Assembly (NCBI GenBank): GCA_023266095.1
Contig: JAHFRV010000002.1
Span: 3,972 to 67,971, forward strand
Reading direction: 5' to 3'
Length of the DNA: 64,000 nucleotides
DNA from: Gammaproteobacteria bacterium
GTDB lineage: Bacteria; Pseudomonadota; Gammaproteobacteria; DRLM01
The notes beneath the pieces were generated by a model. It did no database searches, was not told the DNA's origin, and saw only the letters and a program-made list of their open reading frames with translations. Of the stretch, positions 1 through 8,643 are shown in pieces. Each line of letters starts with the position of its first letter. Positions within the stretch are counted from its first letter, which is position 1. Made by a program: the position numbers and the translations under genes.

Positions 1-84
1 CTGATGATTTGTCGCGGCAGGCGCGGCGCCTGGTCTTTTTTCTGAGCATAATCCGGTGATGATTCCCGCGGGCAGGAGTGCGAC

Positions 85-1032
85 ATGCTGACGGCATTTC
101 GGTTGCAAAATCGGCGATTGGAGCAGATTCACGCGACGGAGTCGGATGAGTTGTCCGATGATGCCGTATGGGTCGATATCGTCGAACCGACCGAGGAAAC
201 CCGGCTCAGCATCAAGCAGGTGTACGGCGTCAACCTGCCCGATTCCGAAGACATGAAGGAGATCGAGGCCACCGCGCGTTTCTTCAAAGACGACGACGGC
301 CTGCACATCCATTCTTTTTTCCTGGATGATTTCGAAGAGACGCCGGCCAATGTGACGGTCGCCTTCATCTTGAAAGACGACCGCTTGTTCACCATTCATG
401 AGCAGGAGTTGGCGACCATCCGTTTATTCAGATTGCGGGCGCGCCGCCAGCCGGATTTGGTGGGCGACGCCATGTCGATATTGCTGTCGCTGTTCGAAAC
501 CAAGGTCGATAGGCTCGCGGATATTCTCGAGTCGGTGTACACCAGCCTGGAGTCGGCGAGCCAAAAGGTGCTGCGCCAAAACGACAAGGATCTGAATCTT
601 CTGCTGGCCGACATCGGCAAGTACGAAGATATCAGCGGCAAGGCCCGCCTTAGTCTGCTCGATACCCAGCGTGCCTTATCGTTTGTATTGCGCAATGCAA
701 GATTGGACGGGCCGCAGGTCGAGCAGATCCGCGATGTGATGCGCGACATCGATTCTTTGTTGCCGCACACCTCATTTTTGTTCGATAAGGTGAACTTCTT
801 GATGGACGCCATCCAGGGTTTCATCAACATCGAGCAAAGCAAGATCACCAAGACGTTCTCGATCGCCGCCGTGGTGTTCATGCCGCCGACGCTGGTCGCC
901 AGTATTTACGGCATGAACTTTCATGCCATGCCCGAGCTGAGCTGGAATTTCGGTTATCCCCTCGCGATCGCATTGATGATACTGAGTGGTCTCACTCCTT
1001 ATTGGTATTTCAAGCGTCGCCGCTGGTTGTAA
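85..1032 (+). CDS. corA: CorA-family magnesium/divalent cation transporter
   Basis: Inner-membrane channel for Mg2+ (also Co2+/Ni2+) uptake. The 315-residue length is normal for CorA. A soluble acidic N-terminal domain is followed by a long helical region (about residues 130-250) and two C-terminal membrane segments. The CorA signature YGMNF sits at the end of the first, at about residue 275, followed by the loop HAMPE. The protein ends in a basic tail (FKRRRWL). The start ATG has a purine-rich stretch (GGCAGGAG) upstream. The gene is monocistronic and convergent with the pentapeptide gene. The family call is firm; the preferred ion is not readable from sequence. Confidence 0.95.
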   Translation: MLTAFRLQNRRLEQIHATESDELSDDAVWVDIVEPTEETRLSIKQVYGVNLPDSEDMKEIEATARFFKDDDGLHIHSFFLDDFEETPANVTVAFILKDDRLFTIHEQELATIRLFRLRARRQPDLVGDAMSILLSLFETKVDRLADILESVYTSLESASQKVLRQNDKDLNLLLADIGKYEDISGKARLSLLDTQRALSFVLRNARLDGPQVEQIRDVMRDIDSLLPHTSFLFDKVNFLMDAIQGFINIEQSKITKTFSIAAVVFMPPTLVASIYGMNFHAMPELSWNFGYPLAIALMILSGLTPYWYFKRRRWL

Positions 1033-1218
1033 AACAACGCTGTATTTTAAACTGACTTAACCTTGAGTTTATTGACGCGTCTTACGCTGCGAGCCTCGCA
1101 CAAAAGGGGGTCATCTTTCGGTCAGCCGGTGTCATTACGTAACTATGACGTCTCTGCCCACTGTTGCCCTTGCCAATCTTCTTAATACCCCGCCCGCTTG
1201 CGGCAGGGTGGTTGCAGT

Positions 1219-1608
1219 TTAACCGTCGCCAAAGAGGACGCCGCTCAAATCCACGTCGCGAAGATCGGCCATTTTGATGCCGGCTTCGTCGATGTGTGCC
1301 CCGCTCAAGTCGGCGCCGGCGAGTTTGGCGCCCAGCCATTTGGCGCCGCGTAAACGCGCGCCGCGGAGGTCGGCGCCGCCGAAGTTGGCGGCGTTCAAAT
1401 CGGCGCGTTCGAGATTGGCACCTTGCAGATTGGCCAATCTCAAGTCGGCGTCGCGCAGATTGGCGCCGCTGAGGTTGACGTCCCTGAGATCAAGCTCGAC
1501 CAAATTGGCGTCGAGGAATTCGACACCGGACAGATCGGCGCCGCGCAGGCTGGTGCCGGTGTAACTCAAGAGCAGGATGAAGCCGCGGCGGTCGTAGATT
1601 TCGATCAT
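1219..1608 (-). CDS. Pentapeptide repeat protein
   Basis: A 129-residue protein built almost wholly of A(D/N)Lxx pentapeptides from about residue 20 onward (LRGADLSG, LSGANLRDADLR, LQGANLERADL), expected to fold as a right-handed quadrilateral beta helix. I chose the ATG at 1608, which gives MIEIYDRRG; the frame is open further upstream but that part overlaps the kinase gene and is not protein-like. It lies 35 bases after the PfkB kinase stop and is probably the last gene of a three-gene operon. Molecular role unknown; some relatives mimic DNA, but nothing here shows that. Confidence 0.85.
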   Translation of the reverse strand: MIEIYDRRGFILLLSYTGTSLRGADLSGVEFLDANLVELDLRDVNLSGANLRDADLRLANLQGANLERADLNAANFGGADLRGARLRGAKWLGAKLAGADLSGAHIDEAGIKMADLRDVDLSGVLFGDG

Positions 1609-1643
1609 GATGGCGTTTGATTCAGTGGGGAGTGGGGATGATT

Positions 1644-2519
1644 CTAGGCGTATTGGCCGACAAAGTTGAGTCCCGTGTGACCGCATTTGCGGCCGGCCAG
1701 GCGGCAGGCGGCTTCCAATGCCTCGGTGAGTGCCAGCCGGCGGACGAGGGCGTCGATGATGCCGGCGTTGAAGGTGTCGCCGGCGCCCAAGGTGTCGACG
1801 ATCTGCGGCGGCGGAAAGGCCGGGCTGTGCATCAGTTGGCCGCTGCGACTGAGGGCCCATGCCCCGGCCTCGCCCCAGGCTAACACCAGATCGGCCTGCG
1901 GCGCGCGCCGGTGCATGTCGTGCAGAAAATAGCCGGGGTCGGAGCTGGCCTGCGCGTGCACATAGTCGCGGGAAAATAAGAGTACGGTAGCGAGTGGGAA
2001 AAGTTGTTCGATGCCGGGACGCGGCTTTTCGATCTCCACCGAGCGCGGGGTGAGCGGCCGCGAGGCGCGGGCCAGTTCCAGCATGCGGGCGGTGTCGGCG
2101 ATGTTGCGGCCTTCGAAATGCAGCCAACCGAAGCGGCTGAGGTCGATGGTTTGAAAATCCTCGTAACGGTATTCCGGCAAATCGCGATAGTGCACGATGG
2201 TGCGTGAACCATTTTGTTGATTGAGCGTGATGTAGGAGGTGGGCACTTTGCCATGGGCGAGATGCCGCACGGGGCCGAGGTCGATGCCGTAGCTATTTAA
2301 GTCGTCGGTGATGCGCGCGGCGTCGGGCTCGTCGGCCAGCACGCCGCCCCAGGCGCAGTCATGGCCCAGTTGGCTGAGCACCACCAGGCTGTTGGCGCAG
2401 TTGCCGCCGCGGCCCACGCGCTGCACCCGCGCGCGCACCTCGGCGTCCTCCGGCGGATAGGCGGCGACGCTGTTGACGATGTCGAGGGTGGCGATGCCGA
2501 CGCCGAGGATGCGGGCCAT
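1644..2519 (-). CDS. PfkB-family sugar kinase
   Basis: ATP-dependent kinase of the ribokinase/PfkB fold, 291 residues. Visible features are the N-terminal GRGGNCANSLVVLSQLG substrate-lid region (about residues 36-52) and the C-terminal PfkB signature 2, DTLGAGDTFNAGI (about residues 240-252), which holds the catalytic Asp and the anion hole. The overall pattern is closest to ketohexokinase/ribokinase-like members, but the substrate cannot be assigned. The gene starts 3 bases after the stop of the upstream zinc-ribbon protein and is followed by the pentapeptide gene, so the three are probably co-transcribed. Confidence 0.88.
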   Translation of the reverse strand: MARILGVGIATLDIVNSVAAYPPEDAEVRARVQRVGRGGNCANSLVVLSQLGHDCAWGGVLADEPDAARITDDLNSYGIDLGPVRHLAHGKVPTSYITLNQQNGSRTIVHYRDLPEYRYEDFQTIDLSRFGWLHFEGRNIADTARMLELARASRPLTPRSVEIEKPRPGIEQLFPLATVLLFSRDYVHAQASSDPGYFLHDMHRRAPQADLVLAWGEAGAWALSRSGQLMHSPAFPPPQIVDTLGAGDTFNAGIIDALVRRLALTEALEAACRLAGRKCGHTGLNFVGQYA

Positions 2520-2522
2520 GGC

Positions 2523-2828
2523 CTAGTGCTTGGGCTGGTCCGGGCGCATGACGGCCAGGGGCATCACCGTGACATTGATGACGTTGAGTATGATCCAGAT
2601 CACAGCCATATAAAAAAAATGGAGTATATTGCCGGTGAAGTGGTACATGCCGTAAAACCAGATCACGTTCCAGATATGGAAAAAATACAGGATGGCGAGT
2701 GGGATGGGATAGGCGCAGAGTTTGGCGCCGCAATCGGAGCAGTAGATGTTTTGCCACAGGCCGCTGAGGAACTTTTCCTTTACCGTGATACTCATCTCTT
2801 TGCAGCGCGGGCATTGGTAAGTCGACAT
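2523..2828 (-). CDS. Small zinc-ribbon membrane protein, unknown function
   Basis: I chose the ATG at 2828, giving MSTYQCPRCKE; an upstream in-frame start at 2852 adds only eight poorly protein-like residues. The 101-residue protein has two CxxC knuckles (CPRC at residues 6-9 and CSDC near residue 30), as in a zinc ribbon. Two aromatic-rich hydrophobic segments follow (around YPIPLAILYFFHIWNVIWFY and FFYMAVIWIILNVI), suggesting a membrane hairpin with a cytoplasmic ribbon. It is the first gene of the operon with the PfkB kinase and is divergent from the ankyrin lipoprotein. I do not recognise the family. Confidence 0.7.
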   Translation of the reverse strand: MSTYQCPRCKEMSITVKEKFLSGLWQNIYCSDCGAKLCAYPIPLAILYFFHIWNVIWFYGMYHFTGNILHFFYMAVIWIILNVINVTVMPLAVMRPDQPKH

Positions 2829-2861
2829 GGCGCGGATCGGTCTCCGAAGCAAAGATGATAA

Positions 2862-2878
2862 AGACTATCATATAGTCT
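2862..2878. promoter_or_regulatory. Short palindrome in a divergent promoter region
   Basis: Two 7-bp arms (agactat / atagtct) separated by CAT form a perfect inverted repeat in the 123-bp gap between the divergently oriented zinc-ribbon and ankyrin genes. It could be an operator or a promoter-proximal hairpin. No regulator is assigned. Confidence 0.35.
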
Positions 2879-2951
2879 CTCCGGCGTGGGGTGACGCGGA
2901 TAAACCTGTTAAAATGCCGCCGTACTTTTAGTCGCGAGAAGTAGCCAAGTC

Positions 2952-3494
2952 ATGTTGCGTGTTCAACGCTGTTTATGGGTCGTACTGTTCAGCCTCGTGC
3001 TCGGAGCCTGCGATAAAAATACCCCTTTGATGGACAAAGTGATCGCCGCCGACCGACCGGCGGCAGCTGCGCTGCTGGACGGCGGCGCACCGGTGGATGA
3101 GCGTAACAATTACGGATGGACCGCTTTGAGTCATGCGGCGCGTCTGGGTCACACTGAGCTGGCGGCGCTGTTGCTGGATCGCGGCGCCGATGTGAATGCC
3201 GAGGACGACTCGGGCTGGACACCTTTGATGCGTGCCGCCATGAAGGGCCATGCCGCCACCGTCGAACTGTTGCTGGAACGCGGCGCGCTGGTCGACAAGC
3301 CCGAGAAAAACGCCTGGACCGCGCTGCATTGGGCCGCTTCGGGTGGACATCGCGAGGTGGTGGTGGCGCTGATGAAACATGGTGCGAATATCACGGCCCG
3401 TACCAAGGACGGCTGGACGCCGATGATGTTGGCCAGCAAAGAGAACTGGGAAGAGATAGCGCAGTTGCTGCATCAGGCCGGTGCCAGAGAATAG
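2952..3494 (+). CDS. Ankyrin-repeat lipoprotein
   Basis: A 180-residue protein with a lipoprotein signal peptide ending in the lipobox LGAC (Cys 20), so it is probably membrane anchored and periplasmic. About four ankyrin repeats follow, each with the GWTxLxxAAxxGH core (GWTALSHAARLGH, GWTPLMRAAMKGH, AWTALHWAASGGH, GWTPMMLASKEN). Ankyrin repeats bind proteins; the partner is unknown. It is followed by a second small lipoprotein gene, probably in the same transcript. A second ankyrin protein lies at about 32.7 kb. Confidence 0.88.
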   Translation: MLRVQRCLWVVLFSLVLGACDKNTPLMDKVIAADRPAAAALLDGGAPVDERNNYGWTALSHAARLGHTELAALLLDRGADVNAEDDSGWTPLMRAAMKGHAATVELLLERGALVDKPEKNAWTALHWAASGGHREVVVALMKHGANITARTKDGWTPMMLASKENWEEIAQLLHQAGARE

Positions 3495-3504
3495 GGGGCG
3501 AGAG

Positions 3505-3915
3505 ATGTCGATTGGTAACGTGATGAGGGTGTTGGCGTTGGCCCTGCTGGTGACGGCCTGCGGCGAGGACGGTACGGGTGTGCCGGCGCCGGTCGGCGAT
3601 CATGCGACTCTGCAGAAGCTGGCCGCCAGTTATGAGGCCCTGGTCGAGAAGATACCGGGCAACCCCTCGATGTTGCCGCCCAAGGACCGCAAACGGTTCG
3701 TGGAACAGGTGTTCACCGACAGCGGTTATCACTACCGTGCGACGCTGTTACAGTTGGCCAAGAGCGGTTGGGAACCGCAAAACCAAAACGCCAAGGATTT
3801 GGTCGAGCTGGTGTTGATGCCGACCTCGAACCTGGGACCGGACCAGACCATCGACGGGGTCTACAATGAGGAGGAACTGGCGGCGGTACGTAAACTCCAG
3901 GCGATGTTACGTTAA
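3505..3915 (+). CDS. Small lipoprotein of unknown function
   Basis: The ATG at 3505 is preferred: a G-rich stretch (GGGGGCGAGAG) precedes it and it yields a compact signal peptide with lipobox VTAC. An in-frame GTG at 3481 would overlap the ankyrin gene. The mature part (about 115 residues) has no motif I recognise. The C-terminal stretch around TIDGVYNEEELAAVRKLQ has the look of a peptidoglycan-binding helix pair, but this is weak. It sits in an apparent operon behind the ankyrin lipoprotein and 12 bases before the endonuclease V gene. Confidence 0.7.
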   Translation: MSIGNVMRVLALALLVTACGEDGTGVPAPVGDHATLQKLAASYEALVEKIPGNPSMLPPKDRKRFVEQVFTDSGYHYRATLLQLAKSGWEPQNQNAKDLVELVLMPTSNLGPDQTIDGVYNEEELAAVRKLQAMLR

Positions 3916-3927
3916 GAACGACCAATA

Positions 3928-4623
3928 ATGTCCCCGCTGGTCATACACCATCCCCACCCCTGGAACGTCAGCCCCGCCGAGGCCATCGCCCTGCAGCAAC
4001 GTTTGCGTAATGAAGTGATCGCCCGCGATGAACTGGGCGAGGTGCGGCGGGTGGCGGGGGTGGATGTGGGGTTCGAGGAGCAGGGACGCATCACCCGCGC
4101 CGCGGTGGTGGTGTTGTCTTTCCCTGATCTGGTGATGCAGGAGCAGGTCCTCGCCCGCCGGCCGACCGAGTTTCCTTACGTGCCGGGTTTGTTGTCGTTT
4201 CGCGAGGTGCCGGCGGTGCTGGAGGCCTTGGCGCAATTGCCCTATCTGCCCGACCTGGTGTTGTGCGACGGCCAGGGTATCGCCCATCCCCGGCGCCTGG
4301 GTATCGCGTCCCATCTCGGGGTGCTGAGCGGTTTGCCGACCATCGGGGTGGCCAAGAGCCGCCTGGTGGGCGTCCACCCCCCGCTGGCTGAGGAGAAGGG
4401 CGCGTCGGTCGAATTGTATGATCGCGGTGAGGTCGTGGGTAAGGTGTTGCGTACCCGCGACCATATACGGCCGCTGTATATTTCCCTCGGCCACAGGGTG
4501 AGTTTGGAGACGGCGGTGGAGTATGTGATGCGCTGCGTCACCCGTTACCGTTTGCCCGAGCCCACCCGCCAGGCCGACAAACTGGCCTCGGCGGTGAGCC
4601 GGGCCAAACCCCGTGACGCGTGA
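3928..4623 (+). CDS. nfi: Endonuclease V (deoxyinosine 3' endonuclease)
   Basis: Cleaves the second phosphodiester bond 3' of deoxyinosine and starts repair of deaminated adenine. Length 231 residues is typical. Visible are VAGVDVGFE (about residues 43-51, first catalytic Asp), the [10 protein letters not shown] segment that contacts the lesion strand, LCDGQG with the second catalytic Asp, [12 protein letters not shown], and IGVAKSRL. It starts 12 bases after the upstream lipoprotein stop with a weak ribosome site, so it may be translationally coupled. Confidence 0.93.
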   Translation: MSPLVIHHPHPWNVSPAEAIALQQRLRNEVIARDELGEVRRVAGVDVGFEEQGRITRAAVVVLSFPDLVMQEQVLARRPTEFPYVPGLLSFREVPAVLEALAQLPYLPDLVLCDGQGIAHPRRLGIASHLGVLSGLPTIGVAKSRLVGVHPPLAEEKGASVELYDRGEVVGKVLRTRDHIRPLYISLGHRVSLETAVEYVMRCVTRYRLPEPTRQADKLASAVSRAKPRDA

Positions 4624-4710
4624 CGCGGCGATTCTTCCGCTGCGAGTCCGCATCGTGGGCGGACATTTCATGAGGAGTAGGGTAGAGCGTCGTATATTCA
4701 GGAACAGAAA

Positions 4711-4852
4711 TCTCCCCTCCTTGTATAAAGAGGGGTGCCCCGGCGGGGCGGGGTGGTTGATGTACCGTGTACCCGAGCAGTATGTTCACTGCGTTTTTGC
4801 ACCCACCGCCCCGCCGCTAGTGCGCCACCCCTCCTCTTTTGAGAAGGGGAGT
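4711..4852. repeat. Imperfect long inverted repeat (intergenic palindromic element)
   Basis: The arm beginning ctcccctccttgtataaaga at about 4712 recurs in inverted form at about 4799-4852 (cctcctcttttgagaagggg). Both arms carry a CGGGGCGG/CCGCCCCG core, and about 40 bp lie between them. The arms have diverged, as in dispersed palindromic repeats of proteobacterial genomes. It occupies most of the 426-bp gap between nfi and the SUMF1-type gene; the rest of that gap shows nothing I can name. Confidence 0.6.
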
Positions 4853-5049
4853 GATGAAACAGTGTGATCTTTCATCGCAGAGCCAATGTTCCAGCAATAG
4901 CGAAGCGCTACACTAGGGTGGCGCAAAGTGCTCAGGTCGGTCGGGCGCTGGCTGATGGATCGACCTGTGCCGCATGGAAAGTGGGGCACGATGTGCAGCC
5001 GCCGCGCCGGTTCGACGGCCGCTGACTTGGACAGTAACAGAGTGGTGTC

Positions 5050-5994
5050 ATGAATTATTCTCTCGTTCTCCGGTGGGTTTGCGGAGGTTTGGCGGGTCTG
5101 AGCACCGTGACGGCGTGGGCCGCCCCCGCCACGGAAGGCATGGTGCGGATCCCGGCCGGGCCGTTTCTGATGGGGACCGCGCGTGACGACAGCCGTCAGC
5201 AAGTGCAGGAATACGGTGCGATCAAACCCTGGTACGTCGATGAAAAGCCGCAGCGCAAAATCGTCCTGCCGGCGTTTTGGATAGATCAATACGAAGTCAC
5301 CAACGCCGAGTACCGCGAGTTTGTCCGCCAGGCCAATTATTGGGTGCCGCCGTCGTGGCGCGATAATGGGTATTTATTGAATCCGGAGTTGTTGCGGCTG
5401 GCCGACTTGCCGAGCCTGCGCCGGCTGGCCGACGATACTTTCCGCATTGACGCCAATAGCGAATTGATGGACCGCGAGGCCTTATTGCAGGCCATTACGC
5501 AGGTGCAGCGCAAATTCGATCCCTTGCCGGTGACGATGGTGGATTGGGGTAATGCCAACGATTATTGCCATTGGCGGGGCAAACGACTGCCCAGCGAGGC
5601 GGAATGGGAAAAGGCTGCGCGCGGTGATGATGGCCGTGAGTATCCCTGGGGTAATCAATGGGACTCGACGCGTTTGAACGCCAGCGGCGGAGATCGCTGG
5701 GATTCCGGTACTGCGCCGGTGGGCTCCTATCCCAAAGGGGTTTCACCTTATGGCGTGTTTGATATGGCGGGCAATGTGATGGAATGGGTGCAGGACTGGT
5801 ATGGACCCTATCCCGGCAATCAATATCAAACACCCGCCTACGGCAAGAAATACAAGGTGGTGCGCGGCGGCGGCTGGGGCGGCATGGGGCATTACACTCT
5901 CGCCCAGTTTTATCGCAGCGCCTACCGGCTTTATATGCAGTCAGGGTCGTTGTTCGTCGACGTGGGTTTTCGTTGCGCGAAGGATGACGGTTAA
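5050..5994 (+). CDS. SUMF1/formylglycine-generating-enzyme-fold secreted protein
   Basis: A 314-residue exported protein with an N-terminal signal peptide (cleavage near VTAWA-AP, about residue 21). The SUMF1 fold is seen in order: MVRIPAGPFLMGT, WIDQYEVTNAEYREFV, KRLPSEAEWEKAARG, YPWGN, YGVFDMAGNVMEWVQDWY, VVRGGGW and the terminal VGFRCAKD. Members include true formylglycine generators, iron-sulfur assembly and c-type lectin-like proteins. No sulfatase gene is nearby, so a true sulfatase-activating role is not supported. It stands alone; a 145-bp dispersed repeat follows it. Confidence 0.85.
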   Translation: MNYSLVLRWVCGGLAGLSTVTAWAAPATEGMVRIPAGPFLMGTARDDSRQQVQEYGAIKPWYVDEKPQRKIVLPAFWIDQYEVTNAEYREFVRQANYWVPPSWRDNGYLLNPELLRLADLPSLRRLADDTFRIDANSELMDREALLQAITQVQRKFDPLPVTMVDWGNANDYCHWRGKRLPSEAEWEKAARGDDGREYPWGNQWDSTRLNASGGDRWDSGTAPVGSYPKGVSPYGVFDMAGNVMEWVQDWYGPYPGNQYQTPAYGKKYKVVRGGGWGGMGHYTLAQFYRSAYRLYMQSGSLFVDVGFRCAKDDG

Positions 5995-6060
5995 CCGGCT
6001 GCTGCCCGGCACGAGACGCGAACCGCGGCTGGTGCTGCGCGCGGGTTTTTGAAATCGCTA

Positions 6061-6203
6061 AGGAAGCGCTGAATAATTCCATCCGGAAATTTTCAGAGCG
6101 TGGAAAGCGACAAGTGCCATTTTCGCTTTTCTTCATTGTCTATGGCTAAGCGCCATTCAAAATGCCGGCACATCCGTGTGCCGCAGAACCTCTGAACAAA
6201 TCA
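6061..6203 (+). repeat. 145-bp dispersed repeat, copy 1
   Basis: Starts ggaagcgctgaataattcca and ends near cctctgaacaaatca. The reverse complement of 20703-20848 matches it along its whole length with scattered substitutions. Each copy has the same short motif CTGAA(T/C)AAnTC at both ends, in direct orientation. No coding potential. It is probably a small non-autonomous or relic mobile element. Confidence 0.75.
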
Positions 6204-6276
6204 CAGGTTCTCTAATGCGTTATTGGCAAGACTAGAGCTTCAATGTCTTGTGCGCCGGCCGTACTTCAATAGCCGG

Positions 6277-7122
6277 TTAATCGCTCGTCGGGTGAAGCTG
6301 TGCTTGCGGATTGGATACGGTGCTTGCTTTGAGACGGTCATCCCGCCAGGTCAGCGCCCGGCTGATACGGTCGCGTAGAATCACCGCATTGTAGGGTTTG
6401 ACCACGAAGTCGTCGGCGCCCAAATTCCTGCAGCGTTCCAGGCTGGCGTTGTCACCCAAGGCGGAGACCATGATGATTGGCACGTTACGCAAGGGCTGTC
6501 GTGAGCGGAGGGTTTGTAACAGCTCGCAGCCATCCATGCGCGGCATCATGATATCCAGCAGGATCAGATCGACCGTGTTTTGCTCGAGCAAGGTGAGCCC
6601 CTCATCGCCGCTGGCGGCGATGAGAGGAATGTGGCCGAGTTTCTTGACTCGCCGCGACAATAAATCGCGGTTGAGCGCATTGTCTTCCACGATCAAGATG
6701 ACGCGCGGCGGATGTTCGGCCCGGTTGGTTGGTCGGTTTAATTTCAACTCGAAGAGACAGCGCCACATGCGGGCCTTGAGCATGGTGACTTCGCAGGGCT
6801 TGATGAGGTAGTCGTAAGCTCCCAGAGTTTGGCAGCGGTCCATGCTGAATCTATCAGCGACGGCGCTGAACATGATCACCGGAATGTCATGCAGCCGAGG
6901 GTCGTTTTTAATTTTAAGCAAGACTTCGTAGCCATCCATCCCCGGCATCATGATGTCGAGCAGGATTAAGTCGTAGCGTTCCACTTCCAGTAGGTTCAAC
7001 GCCTGGCGACCATCGGCGGCCTGTTCGACTGTATAGCCTTCGCGCAGCAATCGGCGGCTGAGGATGTCCCGGTTGGTTTCATCATCGTCAACGATCAATA
7101 TGGACGTGTTGGTATGGTCCAT
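6277..7122 (-). CDS. Tandem receiver-domain response regulator (REC-REC)
   Basis: I chose the ATG at 7122, giving MDHTNTSILIVDDDETNRDI, 281 residues. Two CheY-like receiver domains lie in series. The first (about residues 8-122) has the acidic pair in VDDDE, phospho-acceptor DIMMPGMDGYE, and K in YLIKP. The second (about 143-262) has VEDNALNRD, DIMMPRMDGCE and FVVKP. Both look competent for phosphorylation. There is no GGDEF, EAL, HD-GYP or DNA-binding output domain, so it resembles the receiver half of PleD-like proteins. It is divergent from the DUF155 gene and no kinase is adjacent. Confidence 0.85.
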   Translation of the reverse strand: MDHTNTSILIVDDDETNRDILSRRLLREGYTVEQAADGRQALNLLEVERYDLILLDIMMPGMDGYEVLLKIKNDPRLHDIPVIMFSAVADRFSMDRCQTLGAYDYLIKPCEVTMLKARMWRCLFELKLNRPTNRAEHPPRVILIVEDNALNRDLLSRRVKKLGHIPLIAASGDEGLTLLEQNTVDLILLDIMMPRMDGCELLQTLRSRQPLRNVPIIMVSALGDNASLERCRNLGADDFVVKPYNAVILRDRISRALTWRDDRLKASTVSNPQAQLHPTSD

Positions 7123-7305
7123 GGTCTCTCTTAGGTGTAAGTTAATGACATTGGCCTGTGCGGCGGCGCTTAGCAGTTTAACGGCTGAGATCATGAAAAA
7201 TTAATTCGCGGCCGACATAGGTAATCAGGACTTATTGATGATTCCCCCCGGGGGCGGCGATGGCCATCGAACGCGGCTAGCGGTGTTTTTTTAGAGACGG
7301 GCTTT

Positions 7306-8106
7306 ATGAGCAAGGATCTCTTTTCCAACAAGGCCGCGCTGAAGGTGCGGGCCCTGTTTTTGGGCGGACGGCTCGATCTCAAGGGTTTGGAGTCGGGCCG
7401 CTTATTGCCGGCTTTGCCGTTGCTCATCAATGCGGGCGAGCAAGGTTGCGCGGTGTTGTTCCGTTACGGCGCGGTGGTGTTGTTCAATCTCACGCCGGTG
7501 GAGGAGCTTTCCTTTCTCACCCACCTCCAGCCCCTGTTGCGCGATCCGTTTGAAACGCCCGACACCGAGATGGTCGAATTGGCCATCGATTCGACCACCG
7601 ATGAGCGGGTGGAGAATAACGTGATCTCGATCAAGGATGCCCGTCTGGAACGGTTGCAGGTCGTGGCGGATATCTTGGCCAAGTCGGTGGTGTTGGATCA
7701 TTACGAAAAACGGGTGGCCGGGGTGTTCGACCGGATCGAGCCGTTGGCGGAGCGCTTGCAGCGCAAGGGGCGCACCGAGTACCGCGATAGCGAGCTGTTG
7801 CGCCACATCGGCGGCACTTTGCTCATTCAGCACACCACCGTCGGCCGCGTCGAGGTCGACGAAAAACCCGAGACCTTGTGGGAGCGACCCGACCTGGAAC
7901 GGTTTTACGTGCGTCTCGAAGACGAATACGAACTCAAGGAACGCCATCTCGCGCTGGAGCGTAAGCTGGATCTGATCTCCCGCACCGCCGAGACCTTGCT
8001 CAACCTGCTACAACACCGGCGCAGTCTGCGTGTCGAATGGTATATTGTCATCCTGATCCTGTTCGAGATCGTGCTCAATCTCTTCGATACGTTTTTATTG
8101 CGTTAA
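7306..8106 (+). CDS. DUF155/RMD1-family protein with C-terminal membrane anchor
   Basis: A 266-residue member of the RMD1/YagE-like DUF155 family, known in eukaryotes from mitochondrial RMND1. It shows the N-terminal GCAVLFRYGAVVLFNL strand region, the central VVADILAKSVVLDHYEKRV helix, ERFYVRLEDEYELKERH, and a single C-terminal membrane segment (VEWYIVILILFEIVLNLFDTF). Bacterial function is uncharacterised. Its stop overlaps by four bases the stop of the convergent pterin dehydratase gene. Confidence 0.85.
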   Translation: MSKDLFSNKAALKVRALFLGGRLDLKGLESGRLLPALPLLINAGEQGCAVLFRYGAVVLFNLTPVEELSFLTHLQPLLRDPFETPDTEMVELAIDSTTDERVENNVISIKDARLERLQVVADILAKSVVLDHYEKRVAGVFDRIEPLAERLQRKGRTEYRDSELLRHIGGTLLIQHTTVGRVEVDEKPETLWERPDLERFYVRLEDEYELKERHLALERKLDLISRTAETLLNLLQHRRSLRVEWYIVILILFEIVLNLFDTFLLR

Positions 8107-8441
8107 GTCGCCGCCGGATACGCCCGGTTGAACTTGGCGGCCAGGATGAAATCGTTTTCATGCAGGCCTTTGATCTTGTGTGTGTAGAGCATGACCGTGC
8201 AGTAGCCCCAGCCGAAACTGATGTCGGGGTGGTGTCCTTCGCTTTCCGCGATTTTGCCTAACGCATTGACGAAGGCCAGTGCTTCGGCAAAATTGTTAAA
8301 CCGGTAAGTGCGTTGAATTCGGGTGGCATCGGCGTGCAAAGTCCAGCCCGGGGTGTCGCGTAATAAAATTTCAGCTTGAACGCGGTCCAGCGGGGCGACA
8401 CCGCCTTGGCAAGGCGTGCATTTTTTATCCGATAATGACAT
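8103..8441 (-). CDS. phhB: 4a-hydroxytetrahydrobiopterin dehydratase
   Basis: Pterin-4a-carbinolamine dehydratase, recycling the pterin cofactor of aromatic amino acid hydroxylases. The 112-residue length is normal. The PCD signature is clear: WTLHADATRIQRTYRFNNF, then EGHHPDISFGWGYC with the catalytic His pair, and TVMLYTHKIKGLHENDFILA. No phenylalanine hydroxylase gene is in the window, so it may serve another pterin (a molybdopterin-linked role has been proposed for stand-alone members). Confidence 0.92.
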   Translation of the reverse strand: MSLSDKKCTPCQGGVAPLDRVQAEILLRDTPGWTLHADATRIQRTYRFNNFAEALAFVNALGKIAESEGHHPDISFGWGYCTVMLYTHKIKGLHENDFILAAKFNRAYPAAT

Positions 8442-8643
8442 GGCTGTTTCTCCGGTAGAAATGTAACGCGTGGTTTATTGTCGCGCCTGCATCGCGGGTG
8501 GATCAGCTGGCTGTAGCGGGGCGCGCAGCGACAGCGTGGCGATGGGCTACACTAGATAGTAGATGATTTTTCCGGTGGGTGGCCGCGGCTGTGCAATACG
8601 CCCCGGCGCCCTGCCCTTGCTGTTCTGGAACTAGGAGGATTTT

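Noticed and set aside
5050-5994. Specific call as sulfatase-activating formylglycine-generating enzyme
   Set aside because: The fold matches, but no sulfatase is nearby and the catalytic Cys pair cannot be confirmed by eye.
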